DNA from: an uncultured Spirochaetaceae bacterium
Lineage (GTDB): Bacteria > Spirochaetota > Spirochaetia > Sphaerochaetales > Sphaerochaetaceae
Length of the DNA stretch: 23,972 nucleotides
Direction: 5' to 3'
Assembly (NCBI GenBank): GCA_946414625.1
Contig: CAMKPI010000005.1
Coordinates: 1 to 23,972 of the forward strand
Shown here: in pieces, positions 15,824 through 23,573 of the stretch
How positions within the stretch are numbered: position 1 is the stretch's first letter
How the letters are laid out: each line of letters opens with the position of its first letter
Notes under the pieces: generated by a model
The model's input: only the letters and a program-made list of their open reading frames with translations
The model's database searches: none
Told to the model about the DNA's origin: nothing
Position numbers and translations under genes: made by a program

Positions 15824-16317
15824 TCCATGTCACCTTCATTCAAGAGACCCTTTTCCGCCACCACCTGTAAAAAATGGCGTTCAAAATCCCCATAAAGATT
15901 CCGTACATCGTCTTACAGCCGAAAACATCCCACACAGAGTACTGCAATCAAAGGCGGGTGTCTCCTATCACAAACCGGCGAAATATTTCCGACCTCGGAC
16001 ACCTCCGCGCTGTACCTCGGGGGAAAAGCATGTTAAAATAAACGTCGCTCGTCATGAGAGTCGGCTCAACACAAGAGCCTCTCTACATGCAGATCGACGC
16101 AAAATACAACCGGACCGGAACCCATCCGGCATAAGAGTCGCTCTACACGAGGGTCGACGCAAAATACAACCGGAACGGAACCCCTCAGGCATAAGAGTCG
16201 CTCTACACGAGGGTTGACACAAAATACAGCCGAATGCGCGGCTTTCCGCAGATGCTTTGCCCGCTCATCCCGCAGCATCTGCCCACCGCAAATGCAGAAA
16301 ACAACACGGAGGCACCA
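15824..16317. other. 494-base spacer between rpoN and thyA
   Basis: The first 230 bases (15824-16056) show nothing I can name: no terminator with T-tract and no credible promoter pair. The second part carries the 60-bp tandem array. A TTGACA at 16214-16219 lies in the last repeat copy but lacks a -10 box at the right distance. A frame open on the minus strand across the array encodes a Cys/Val/Arg-rich 20-residue repeat and is most likely a by-product. Confidence 0.6.
16057..16232. repeat. 60-bp tandem array upstream of thyA
   Basis: Copies begin at 16075, 16135 and 16195. The second is complete, and the third follows it closely for about 38 bases before diverging. A more decayed partial copy seems to begin at 16057. 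The best-kept parts are GAGTCGCTCTACACGAGGGT and CGACGCAAAATACAACCGG. The array ends about 85 bases before the thyA ATG. Confidence 0.92.
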
Positions 16318-17148
16318 ATGAGCTACGCAGACCGCGTTTTTGTTGAAAACATCAAAGACATACTCAAAAACGGCTTCTCTGACAAGGATCTCCCGGTACG
16401 CCCCCGCTGGGCAGACGGAGAAGCCGCCCACACCGTAAAGAAATTCGGCATAGTAAACAGATACGACCTCCGGAAGGAGTTCCCGATTCTCACAATCCGT
16501 CGTACATACCTGAGGTCGGCAATAGATGAGCTTCTCTGGATCTGGCAGAAGAAATCAAACCGCGTCTCAGAGCTGTCCACCCATGTTTGGGACGCCTGGG
16601 CAGGACCCGACGGCACAATCGGCAAAGCATACGGCTATCAGCTCTCTGTGAAACACAAATATCCCGAAGGAGAGATGGACCAGGTTGACCGCGTTCTGTA
16701 CGACCTCTCGCACAACCCGTCAAGCCGACGGATACTCACCAACATCTATACCCACGCCGACCTATCCGAAATGAACCTCTACCCTTGCGCCTGGTCGATG
16801 ACATTCAACGTTTCAGGGAAAACCCTGAACTGCATTCTCAACCAGCGCAGCCAGGACATGCTCACCGCGAACAACTGGAACGTGACGCAGTATGCCGTTC
16901 TTCAGCACATGTTCGCCCAGGTCTCCGGACTCGAGGCGGGAGAGCTTGTGCACGTCATCGCCGACGCCCACGTCTACGACCGTCATATCCCGATTGTCCG
17001 CGAGATTATAGCCCAGGAGCAGCATCCCGCGCCTCGTCTTATCATAAACCCTGATGTCACCGACTTTTACGCATTCAAGAAAACCGACTTCATCCTGGAG
17101 GACTACAAATACAACGACAAAAAATATGACATTCCCGTGGCGATTTGA
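16318..17148 (+). CDS. thyA: Thymidylate synthase (ThyA type)
   Basis: Methylates dUMP to dTMP with methylene-tetrahydrofolate, releasing dihydrofolate. The 276-residue protein resembles the Bacillus subtilis ThyA / phage phi3T subgroup more than E. coli ThyA: VRPRWADGEAAHTVKKFG, RKEFPILTIRRTYLRSAIDE, WDAWAGPDGTIGKAYGYQL and NPSSRR are family blocks. The nucleophile is Cys157 in NLYPCAWSMTF, where the usual PPCH context is changed. QRSQDMLTANNWNVTQYAVL supplies the phosphate-binding Arg and substrate Asn, and DAHVYDRHI supplies the closing His and Tyr. The frame extends to 16234, but GGAGG at 16308-16312, five bases before the ATG at 16318, and the family N-terminus fix the start. folA follows after 488 bases and would recycle the dihydrofolate. 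Confidence 0.96.
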   Translation: MSYADRVFVENIKDILKNGFSDKDLPVRPRWADGEAAHTVKKFGIVNRYDLRKEFPILTIRRTYLRSAIDELLWIWQKKSNRVSELSTHVWDAWAGPDGTIGKAYGYQLSVKHKYPEGEMDQVDRVLYDLSHNPSSRRILTNIYTHADLSEMNLYPCAWSMTFNVSGKTLNCILNQRSQDMLTANNWNVTQYAVLQHMFAQVSGLEAGELVHVIADAHVYDRHIPIVREIIAQEQHPAPRLIINPDVTDFYAFKKTDFILEDYKYNDKKYDIPVAI

Positions 17149-17636
17149 CCGGAGAAAATTCCACATAGGAAACGATGAGACAAAAGAAATGATTCAAAGA
17201 ACGTTGAATGGGTTCTGTGGGGTCGCGAATCCTGTGCGACTATAACATGCGGTCTCAAAAACCAAGGACTGCAAAGACTGTGAATGGAAACCCGAAGCCC
17301 CCGGGAAAGATTGCGGTATTGCAGTTTCGTGCAGGAGAGCGACAGAAGTCATGGAGGCGCGAAGCCCCGGACAGTCTTCATCCGCCGTATTGCCCAGAGA
17401 AGCGACATTGCCTGCAAAATCAAACCCGGCTACATCAAATCCGGTCTATGGGCGCTCAAATCCAATCGAAAGACCGGATATAACGCTTCACCCATACAGC
17501 AAAACCGGACAATTAAACCCCTTTCAGACTTTCAGGTTCTGCAATCAGGCCATGCCGCACTGGAATAGACACTCAAAAATCCACATATAGAAAACATCCG
17601 CGTACAACCGTGAAAAATCCACCAGGAGGCGAGACA
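17149..17636. other. 488-base spacer between thyA and folA with decayed duplications
   Basis: No gene is supported. AAAATTCCACATAGGAAAC at 17155-17173 recurs as AAAAATCCACATATAGAAAAC at 17575-17595, so the spacer is framed by related sequences near its two ends. Inside, a stretch starting near 17291 is imperfectly duplicated about 63 to 71 bases downstream: CGAAGCCC at 17293 and 17360, GCGGTATTGC at 17313 and GCCGTATTGC at 17384. A 9-bp inverted repeat ATCCGGTCT / AGACCGGAT lies at 17439-17447 and 17471-17479. Confidence 0.6.
17439..17479. repeat. 9-bp inverted repeat with 23-base loop
   Basis: ATCCGGTCT (17439-17447) and AGACCGGAT (17471-17479) are perfect reverse complements. No T-tract follows on either strand, so it is not an obvious terminator. 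Confidence 0.6.
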
Positions 17637-18149
17637 ATGCAAGCAATACTAAACTGCGACAAGAATTGGGGAATTGGAAGGGGCGGCTCGCTCCTCTTCC
17701 GCCTGCCCCGCGATATGAAATTCTTTCGCGAGGAGACAGCGGGGAAGACCGTGGTGATGGGCGCCGGAACGCTCCGCTCTCTACCGGGGGCCCGTCCGCT
17801 CAAAAACAGAACAAACATAGTGCTCTCCTCCTCGCTGCCCGATTCAGACGCGGCGGAGAAGGGATACATCCTTGTCCGAAGCCTTCCCGCTCTTTTGGAA
17901 AAGCTGAAAGAGTTCCCCCGCGAAGAGGTTTACATCATTGGCGGCGGCTCGGTTTACCGCGCGCTCCTCTCTTTCTGCGAGCGCGCTCTTGTCACAAAAG
18001 TGGACGCCGACGATGGCGCGGACGTTTTTTTCCCGAACCTCGACGAAACGCCCGGCTGGTCCATCGAAAAAGAAAGCGAGCCCGTCTCTGACAACGGGCT
18101 CATGGTTAGATTCACAACATATGTCAATTCAGCAGCCAAACCGCTCTGA
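17637..18149 (+). CDS. folA: Dihydrofolate reductase
   Basis: Reduces dihydrofolate to tetrahydrofolate with NADPH in the cytosol. At 170 residues it has the usual DHFR length. MQAILNCDKNWGIGRGGSLL is the first strand and Met20-like loop. FRLPRDMKFFREET carries the substrate-binding acid (Asp26). GKTVVMGAGTLRSLPGARPL is the NADPH-binding region. RTNIVLSS, EEVYIIGGGSVYRALL and the late FFPNLDE complete the fold. The familiar WHLP is replaced here by FRLP, and the usual TWESIG segment by TLRSLPG. The start at 17637 is preferred over one nine codons upstream because AGGAGG at 17624-17629 is correctly placed. It lies downstream of thyA, which generates its substrate. cysK is convergent downstream. 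Confidence 0.93.
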   Translation: MQAILNCDKNWGIGRGGSLLFRLPRDMKFFREETAGKTVVMGAGTLRSLPGARPLKNRTNIVLSSSLPDSDAAEKGYILVRSLPALLEKLKEFPREEVYIIGGGSVYRALLSFCERALVTKVDADDGADVFFPNLDETPGWSIEKESEPVSDNGLMVRFTTYVNSAAKPL

Positions 18150-18499
18150 GAACCAGAAATCGTGTCGGCCGTTGGATTTCACGGATCTTAGGGATTCGCG
18201 TCATCCATAGAATAACCTGAATACCGAAATTCGATTCGGTCACTGAATTTCGCGGATTTTAAGGGTTCGCGTCATTCACCGCCGAGCCCTAAATCGAAGT
18301 GACGTAATTCGTGTCGGCGTTAGCCTGAACCTCCCTGTTGCCGAAGCCGCGCCTACGCCACCACACAAATCAGGACTGACAGAACCCGCCACAGCACTCA
18401 TTCAGGCATCCGCCTGCGCCTCCAGATGTCATGGTTGCGTCTCTGCCATTGCGCACCTACAGGGACTGCCAGAAAGCGCCGCAGCACTCCTACCGGCAA
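18150..18499. other. 350-base spacer between convergent folA and cysK with two repeat pairs
   Basis: No gene and no T-tract terminator is seen. A small hairpin ACCGAA-ATTCGA-TTCGGT lies at 18222-18239. Two separate imperfect direct-repeat pairs occupy much of the rest. TCGTGTCGGC also occurs twice, near 18159 and 18310. Confidence 0.65.
18174..18278. repeat. 34-base imperfect direct repeats
   Basis: The segments 18174-18207 and 18245-18278 align without gaps with 28 of 34 identical bases, sharing TTCGCGTCAT and CGGAT(C/T)TTA. Their starts are 71 bases apart. Confidence 0.8.
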
Positions 18500-18500
18500 T
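18373..18500. repeat. Imperfect direct repeats about 90 bases apart
   Basis: GGACTGACAGAACCCGCCAC at 18373 and GGACTGCCAGAAAGCGCCGC at 18463 are both followed by AGCACTC and then a related GGCA(A)TC-CGCC tail. The second copy runs into the end of cysK at 18500. Confidence 0.65.
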
Positions 18501-19435
18501 CACGCCTCGGTGAACAACGCTGTGGAATAATACCTGTCTCCGCTGTCGGGAAGAAGCGCGACAATCGTTTTTCCCGCGTTCTCAGGCCTCTTCGCTAGCT
18601 CGATTGCCGCATGAAGCGCCGCACCCGAGGAAATACCGACAGAAACGCCTTCCTTCCGGGCCAGCAGCCTCGCCTTGTCGAAAGCATCATCATTAGCCAC
18701 ACGAATTATCTCGTCATAAATTCCGGTATTGAGCACCTCCGGAACAAAACCGGGACCTATTCCCTGGATTTTATGAGACCCCGATCTGCCCTCAGACAGA
18801 ACAGGAGAATCTGCCGGCTCCACCGCGACAACCTTGACGGACGGCTTTTTTCCCTTCAGATATTCACCCACTCCGGTCACTGTTCCGCCAGTTCCAACAC
18901 CAGCAACAAAAACATCCACTGCACCGTCGGTATCGTTCCAAATCTCCGGCCCCGTGGTCGCCTTATGAATCGCCGGATTCGCGGGATTCGAGAACTGCCC
19001 GGGGATAAAGCCTCCAGGAATTTCCCTCGCAAGCTCCTCGGCTTTTGCAATTGCCCCCTTCATTCCCGCCTTGCCGTCTGTCAAAACAATCTCGGCTCCG
19101 TAAGCCTTCAAAATATTCCTGCGCTCAACGCTCATCGTCTCGGGCATCGTGAGAATTATCCTATAGCCCCGCGATGCGGCAATCGACGCAAGACCTATAC
19201 CTGTATTCCCGGATGTAGGCTCGATGATCACCGAGCCCTCTTTCAGAAGGCCTCTCTTCTCCGCGTCCTCGATCATAGCAAGCGCTATCCTGTCCTTTAC
19301 GCTGCCAGCGGGATTGAAATACTCGAGCTTGACCAAAACCGTTGCCTTCAAACCCAACTGCTTCTCTATATTTACAATCTCAACCAACGGTGTATTTCCA
19401 ATCAGACCGGCTGTTCCCTTATATATTTTCGACAT
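18500..19435 (-). CDS. cysK: Cysteine synthase (O-acetylserine sulfhydrylase)
   Basis: Forms cysteine from O-acetylserine and sulfide with PLP in the cytosol. The 311-residue protein is fold type II. KLEYFNPAGSVKDRIA contains the PLP lysine (Lys47), and EPTSGNTGIGLA (72-83) is the substrate loop. GQFSNPANPAIH, the phosphate-binding VAGVGTGGTVTGVGEYLK, GIGPGFVPEVL and the C-terminal LLPDSGDRYYSTALF are all standard CysK blocks and separate it from cystathionine beta-synthase. The start at 19435 is set by GGAGG (19443-19447), seven bases upstream; the frame itself extends ten codons further. A strong promoter lies upstream at 19529-19557. No cysE is adjacent. It lies next to the sharp change of base composition that begins near 19560. 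Confidence 0.96.
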   Translation of the reverse strand: MSKIYKGTAGLIGNTPLVEIVNIEKQLGLKATVLVKLEYFNPAGSVKDRIALAMIEDAEKRGLLKEGSVIIEPTSGNTGIGLASIAASRGYRIILTMPETMSVERRNILKAYGAEIVLTDGKAGMKGAIAKAEELAREIPGGFIPGQFSNPANPAIHKATTGPEIWNDTDGAVDVFVAGVGTGGTVTGVGEYLKGKKPSVKVVAVEPADSPVLSEGRSGSHKIQGIGPGFVPEVLNTGIYDEIIRVANDDAFDKARLLARKEGVSVGISSGAALHAAIELAKRPENAGKTIVALLPDSGDRYYSTALFTEA

Positions 19436-19442
19436 TTCTTTA

Positions 19443-19475
19443 CCTCCTGCAGCACCCGGGAGCACCTTCCTGCAG
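19443..19475 (-). promoter_or_regulatory. cysK ribosome-binding site inside a possible hairpin
   Basis: CTGCAG occurs at 19470-19475 and at 19447-19452. The two copies can pair across a 17-base loop. The second touches the first base of GGAGG, so the stem would abut the ribosome-binding site. Seen: the two sites. A role in translation is a guess. Confidence 0.3.
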
Positions 19476-19528
19476 AATCCCCCGCTTTACGAAAGGACTA
19501 TCCCCGGATGCCGCTTATCTACTACGCG

Positions 19529-19560
19529 ATTCTATTCCCATTTGCCTACTATGTCAATAG
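19529..19560 (-). promoter_or_regulatory. cysK promoter with overlapping inverted repeat
   Basis: The minus strand reads TTGACA (19552-19557), a 17-base spacer and TAGAAT (19529-19534): a near-consensus sigma-70 promoter with a leader of roughly 87 bases. CTAT-TGAC-ATAG (19549-19560), nested in CCTA-N9-TAGG, is an inverted repeat centred on the -35 box. It would be a natural operator position for a repressor. Confidence 0.8.
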
Positions 19561-19654
19561 GTAATATTAAAATTGTAAACCGCGTTCCCAGCCAAAATCA
19601 TTCACATGAATTTAATAAAGAATTATCAACTGAAATGCAAAATTGTGATTCCCC

Positions 19655-20470
19655 TTACTCTCTTTCCATATTCCCCTGAATGAACTCATCTCGCTCTTCA
19701 GCAGAAGGCTTCATATATTTTCTCATGGTATTTCGCGTAGCACCTTTGCTTACTTCCAAATATTTTTCATAAGAAGAACAACTGTACCGAACATCGCAGT
19801 TTCTGCAAATATGAACGGCAAAAACGCTTTTCATTCCAGCCGGTTTATTCAAAAGAACATCCACATCAGGCGGACAGAATTCAGATTTTTCAATCTTTTC
19901 TACAACTTCGCCAAAGTTGTTAATTATTTTTTCAACTTCTTCCTCTTTGTAACCGATTGGAATAACAGGCTGCCAGGCCTCCAATTCCTGTTCAATCAAT
20001 TCCGGCTTTCTTTTACGGATTGCAGCCTCCAATCTGTCTGGAAGTGTAGTTGAAATGACGGCAGTATTATCCAGTTCATTCCCTTGAAGTTTTTTCCAGA
20101 TATACGAGTAAATATACAATTGTTCTTTGTACTGTGTAATATTAGCCTTAATGCGGTCAATATCATGAGTCTTTAAATCGTAAAGCCATGTTCCGTCTTT
20201 TTCCTGAACGATATCAACAATTCCTTCGATGGTGTAAGAAATCTTATCATTTGGCGTAACTCGTTCCGGAAGAGAGAGCTTTACTTCCGAACGAGTTATT
20301 TTTTCTATCAAGGCACGGTTCTTTTTCCAGTAATACAAAACCTGCTGAAAAGCCTTTTCTCTCATATATCCGTCAATTGCGTGTCCTGAACTTTCTTTTA
20401 AGTACTGGAAGTTTGATTCAAAAAAGTCGCGAAGTTTTAATTCAATTTCCGCGTCTGTCATTTCACTCAT
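19655..20470 (-). CDS. PD-(D/E)XK nuclease, Cas4/AddB-like, lacking its N-terminal part
   Basis: This 271-residue protein has the catalytic core of the RecB/Cas4/AddB nuclease family: Glu62 in SEVKLSL, Asp86 in IEGIVDIVQ, Asp98 and Lys100 in WLYDLKTHD, and the Gln motif QYKEQLYIYSY (113-123). The C-terminal HICRNCDVRYSC (Cys222, 225, 231) is the three-cysteine part of the 4Fe-4S site. The fourth cysteine and the GxxxH helix expected at the N-terminus are absent here but present at the end of the preceding helicase. The gene starts in a TAATG overlap with the helicase stop, with GGAGG just upstream, so translation is probably coupled. It probably acts as the nuclease subunit of a helicase-nuclease. 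AT-rich, unlike the DNA to its left. Confidence 0.85.
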   Translation of the reverse strand: MSEMTDAEIELKLRDFFESNFQYLKESSGHAIDGYMREKAFQQVLYYWKKNRALIEKITRSEVKLSLPERVTPNDKISYTIEGIVDIVQEKDGTWLYDLKTHDIDRIKANITQYKEQLYIYSYIWKKLQGNELDNTAVISTTLPDRLEAAIRKRKPELIEQELEAWQPVIPIGYKEEEVEKIINNFGEVVEKIEKSEFCPPDVDVLLNKPAGMKSVFAVHICRNCDVRYSCSSYEKYLEVSKGATRNTMRKYMKPSAEERDEFIQGNMERE

Positions 20471-23073
20471 TATTTCAAACCTCCGACGATAAAGTTCTGT
20501 AAGTCCTCGACTGTCTCATGTACCAGGGAACCAAAGAACATTGTTTGGCTACGGGAAGGTACAAATCCATATTTTTTGAAAACCATATAATTTCTAGGGC
20601 AATTTTTATAAGGAAGATAATCGGTCGTATAGGTATAAACATGTGCCATTTCACCACTCTTGTCATTGCTCGTTGGAAAAGAATCAAAATCAAAAGAAGC
20701 AATGCCTTCAAATTTTTGTGAAGCAATCAAATCTTTCATGGGACCGAAAGTGGAATATCCTGCTCCTGTCATTTGTGTCAGAATACATAGATTTTTTGCC
20801 CGGCTGACTGCGACATAGAACAACCGCATTGTATCGAACGTATCCATTTTATCCAAAGGCTCTGCGATTCCTGGCGGATTTCCCTGCTCTTTGAGCATTT
20901 TTCTCACAAGCACATCTAAAGGCCGCGGATTTTTCGCTTTGTGCTGAAGTGAACCTAAGACGACGACAGGAAATTCCAACCCCTTTGACTGGTGGACAGT
21001 AAGGAAAGGAACACAACCTTTTGGAAAGGGGTCATCTGCATCTTCCACCTCTGTCTCACCAAGGCGAAATAAAGCATATAAGAATGAATTAAAGAAATCA
21101 TGCGGAAGGACATTCTCCTGAAAACTTCTTCCAGACAAAATTGGCAGGTGCATTTCCATATATTTTGAAATGTACTGAGTTATCATTCCGAAATTGTACA
21201 TTGCAGAATCTTCTTCCCCTCTTTCAGCAAGAAGATATTTTTCCACGTAATAATGGAACGAATTCAGCTGATAGAACAAGTCCAGCAAGGTCCAGTCCAG
21301 AGCCGTAACACGATTCAATACGTACTGCAAAGACACTTCTTCTCCTTGGTCATTCTTGTTTCGAATATAATTATTCAAACTACTACCATTAAGAGCCTTT
21401 TTAATTTCATTATCCAGTTTTGGGATACCCGCAAGTACTTTTGTCGTCTGTTCAAAAGCATTAGATTTCAAGTCCCAATTTTTCTCCGTGCAAGAATCCG
21501 CAAGAACTTTATAATTTCGTTTTACAAATTCTATATCAGTCCACTTTTCAATAATGAATTCATCGAGCAGACTGTCTTCAGAAATTATACCGTCTGCCTT
21601 AGCTATAGCCTTTTCAAGCCAATCATTAAATTCTTGAGAATTACTTGAAGAAGACGAGACTTTTAATATCTTTGCAAAAAGTCCGAAAGTAACTAAAAAT
21701 TCTTCTGTATAGAGAATATTTTTAGCCCGTGGAGCGTAATATGGAATTCCTGCTTTTTCAAAAGCATCAGAAAAGGCCTTTACACTGGCACTCATTCCGT
21801 CATAGTTTCCTCTCAAGGTAGGGAAGAGGAATGCGCACTGATTGTAATCCGTTATCTTTCCAGATTCTTTCAGCAGCTTTACCATACAGGCTATAGTCGC
21901 TGTAATGTCTTCTTTCTTTCCGCTTTCAAGCAGAACAGAAGTCCTTTCGTCTGTGCTAAAGGCTTCAATCTCTTTATCAACAAAGCGGAAATACTTTCCC
22001 GGATGCCCATCATCTGCCCAGTCGCATTTTGACATAAAGTCTGTGTAGGTTTGAACAATCTGTTTCCTTGAACGGTAATTGATACTAAGGTCTATTCGCG
22101 TAGGACTTTCATTTAGATTCGCTTTGCAAATGTTTTGAAAGTCAATAAAGTTCTCAACAGTGGCACCTCGAAAACGATAAAGAGCCTGATCGTCATCACC
22201 TACAACACAAATATTTTTACTGCCTTCTGAAAGTTTTAGATAAATCTTCTGTTGAATTGTATTTGTATCCTGATACTCGTCAACAATTACATGCTTAAAA
22301 ACCTGACCGCTGAGTAAATCTTCGGAAATATATTCCAATGCTTTTTGTTGAAGATTTGCAAAATCAACCCTGTCTGCGTGTTCTCCCTTTAAGAGCTCAC
22401 GATATTTTATGGTCATCTTAAAGAGCGCTTTTTCGGCAGCATCAGATGAAGCAGATGCCATTGCGCTTTTCAAAAGTTCGTCAGAAAAATCTTCTTCGCT
22501 CATTCGATTGAAGAAGCTGATACAGTTTTTGATTGCATTGGTCTTTGAATTCTTTCCCATATTCTGATTAAACCAGGAGTTCAAGAATCCGTAATCTTCT
22601 GTCTTTGTATCAAGAGCCGCACTGGAGAGAATCTCTCTCCAATTACTATTCACAAAAAAATACTGATCCAAATCATCCATAATAACAGGACGTCTGTTTC
22701 TTTCTCGGCTTGAATTAAAACGTCTGTCCGTCAGGAGTTTTTGGCAGAGAGAATGAAGCGTTCCCACATACATTTCTGCAATGTCATATGGCTTTCCTGT
22801 ATATTTTGAAGCAATGCTCAAAAGCCCCTGCAAGCCCTGCTTTAACTGCAAGGCCGCTTTTTCAGTAAATGTTGCAAGAAAAATTTCATCAGGTCGGACA
22901 TCATGAAAAACGATGAGATTCAAAGTTCTCCATAAAAGCACACGAGTCTTTCCAGAGCCGGGACCTGCAACAAGATACAGCGAACCATCCAAATGAAGAA
23001 TCGCGTTTTTCTGGCTTTCATTTGGTTTAAACTTTTGTTCTTCAAAAAGCGTATACAGAAGTTCGTCTGCCAT
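20470..23073 (-). CDS. UvrD/AddA-like superfamily 1 helicase with partial nuclease domain
   Basis: The 867-residue protein has all main SF1A motifs: Walker A AGPGSGKT (36-43), motif Ia FLATFTEKAA (65-74), motif II VIVDEYQDTN (262-271), motif III VVGDDDQALYRFRGA (290-304), motif IV INYRSRKQIV (331-340), motif V TVHQSKGLEFPVVVL (692-706) and motif VI RLFYVAVSRAKNL (750-762). It should translocate on single-stranded DNA with ATP. After motif VI, LPYKNCPRNYMVFKKYGFVP (Cys825) and FFGSLVHETVEDLQ (His852) form the start of a RecB-like nuclease domain, and the frame then stops. The remainder of that domain is the next gene, in the -1 frame with a one-base overlap. Its own ATG overlaps the stop of the toxin gene (TAATG). 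It is not RecB, AddA, PcrA or UvrD in the usual sense. Confidence 0.9.
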   Translation of the reverse strand: MADELLYTLFEEQKFKPNESQKNAILHLDGSLYLVAGPGSGKTRVLLWRTLNLIVFHDVRPDEIFLATFTEKAALQLKQGLQGLLSIASKYTGKPYDIAEMYVGTLHSLCQKLLTDRRFNSSRERNRRPVIMDDLDQYFFVNSNWREILSSAALDTKTEDYGFLNSWFNQNMGKNSKTNAIKNCISFFNRMSEEDFSDELLKSAMASASSDAAEKALFKMTIKYRELLKGEHADRVDFANLQQKALEYISEDLLSGQVFKHVIVDEYQDTNTIQQKIYLKLSEGSKNICVVGDDDQALYRFRGATVENFIDFQNICKANLNESPTRIDLSINYRSRKQIVQTYTDFMSKCDWADDGHPGKYFRFVDKEIEAFSTDERTSVLLESGKKEDITATIACMVKLLKESGKITDYNQCAFLFPTLRGNYDGMSASVKAFSDAFEKAGIPYYAPRAKNILYTEEFLVTFGLFAKILKVSSSSSNSQEFNDWLEKAIAKADGIISEDSLLDEFIIEKWTDIEFVKRNYKVLADSCTEKNWDLKSNAFEQTTKVLAGIPKLDNEIKKALNGSSLNNYIRNKNDQGEEVSLQYVLNRVTALDWTLLDLFYQLNSFHYYVEKYLLAERGEEDSAMYNFGMITQYISKYMEMHLPILSGRSFQENVLPHDFFNSFLYALFRLGETEVEDADDPFPKGCVPFLTVHQSKGLEFPVVVLGSLQHKAKNPRPLDVLVRKMLKEQGNPPGIAEPLDKMDTFDTMRLFYVAVSRAKNLCILTQMTGAGYSTFGPMKDLIASQKFEGIASFDFDSFPTSNDKSGEMAHVYTYTTDYLPYKNCPRNYMVFKKYGFVPSRSQTMFFGSLVHETVEDLQNFIVGGLK

Positions 23074-23573
23074 TAGCGTTTCATATCAATCATTTTTAAT
23101 AACTGACCATACAAGTTATCGCTTATATGACGACCTGCATCTCTTAAAACCTCTATAGCATCTTTGATTTCCTCTTTTGAGATTATTGAATCTTCATATG
23201 CAAGTCCAAGAATGCCTATTGTTTCCATTATTTTTAGCCCCATGCAAACAGCAACTTGTCGACCGCGAATTTCATCCATCAAGAGTAAGTCAGCCTTTTT
23301 AATATCAGAGAGGTAAATAGCCTCGCTTTCTCCCAAGTCAAGACCTGTAGAACGGCGAAGCAAAGAAACGTAGTTTTGGTCAATTTCATCTACAACATGA
23401 ATAAATGAGCTGTTTTGTATAATATCTGCCTCTGATGCATATTTAAGATTCTCTGTAAGTTCAGCAAAAACCGACTTTGGGATATAAACATCTCCAAATA
23501 ATTTTTCGAGAAGATTCAATCTGTCAATTTTTAAAAGAGAGATTAAAGGTGTTGTATCAGAGATTACTATCAT
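23073..23573 (-). CDS. DUF3368 PIN-like toxin
   Basis: The 166-residue protein opens with IVISDTTPLISLLKI (Asp6), the signature of DUF3368 proteins, which are PIN-fold nuclease-like toxins. Further conserved acids are Glu82 and Glu84 in GLDLGESEAIYLS and Asp100 in ADLLLMDEIRGR, followed by GLKIMETIGILGLAYEDSII. These match the PIN pattern of a metal-binding acidic cluster. The family typically pairs with a UPF0175 antitoxin, which is the gene directly upstream, overlapping by four bases (ATGA). The stop overlaps the helicase start in TAATG. RNase activity is inferred from the fold; the target is unknown. AT-rich like the rest of the cluster. Confidence 0.88.
   Translation of the reverse strand: MIVISDTTPLISLLKIDRLNLLEKLFGDVYIPKSVFAELTENLKYASEADIIQNSSFIHVVDEIDQNYVSLLRRSTGLDLGESEAIYLSDIKKADLLLMDEIRGRQVAVCMGLKIMETIGILGLAYEDSIISKEEIKDAIEVLRDAGRHISDNLYGQLLKMIDMKR

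Noticed and set aside
16066..16431. Minus-strand 121-residue frame with a Cys-rich 20-residue repeat
   Set aside because: It overlaps the true start of thyA, and its repeat follows directly from the 60-bp DNA array. No ribosome site was identified for it.
18150..18499. tRNA or small RNA gene between folA and cysK
   Set aside because: TTCGCG-type motifs recur, but no cloverleaf with a GTTCGA-type T arm and acceptor stem could be built; the sequence is explained by direct repeats.
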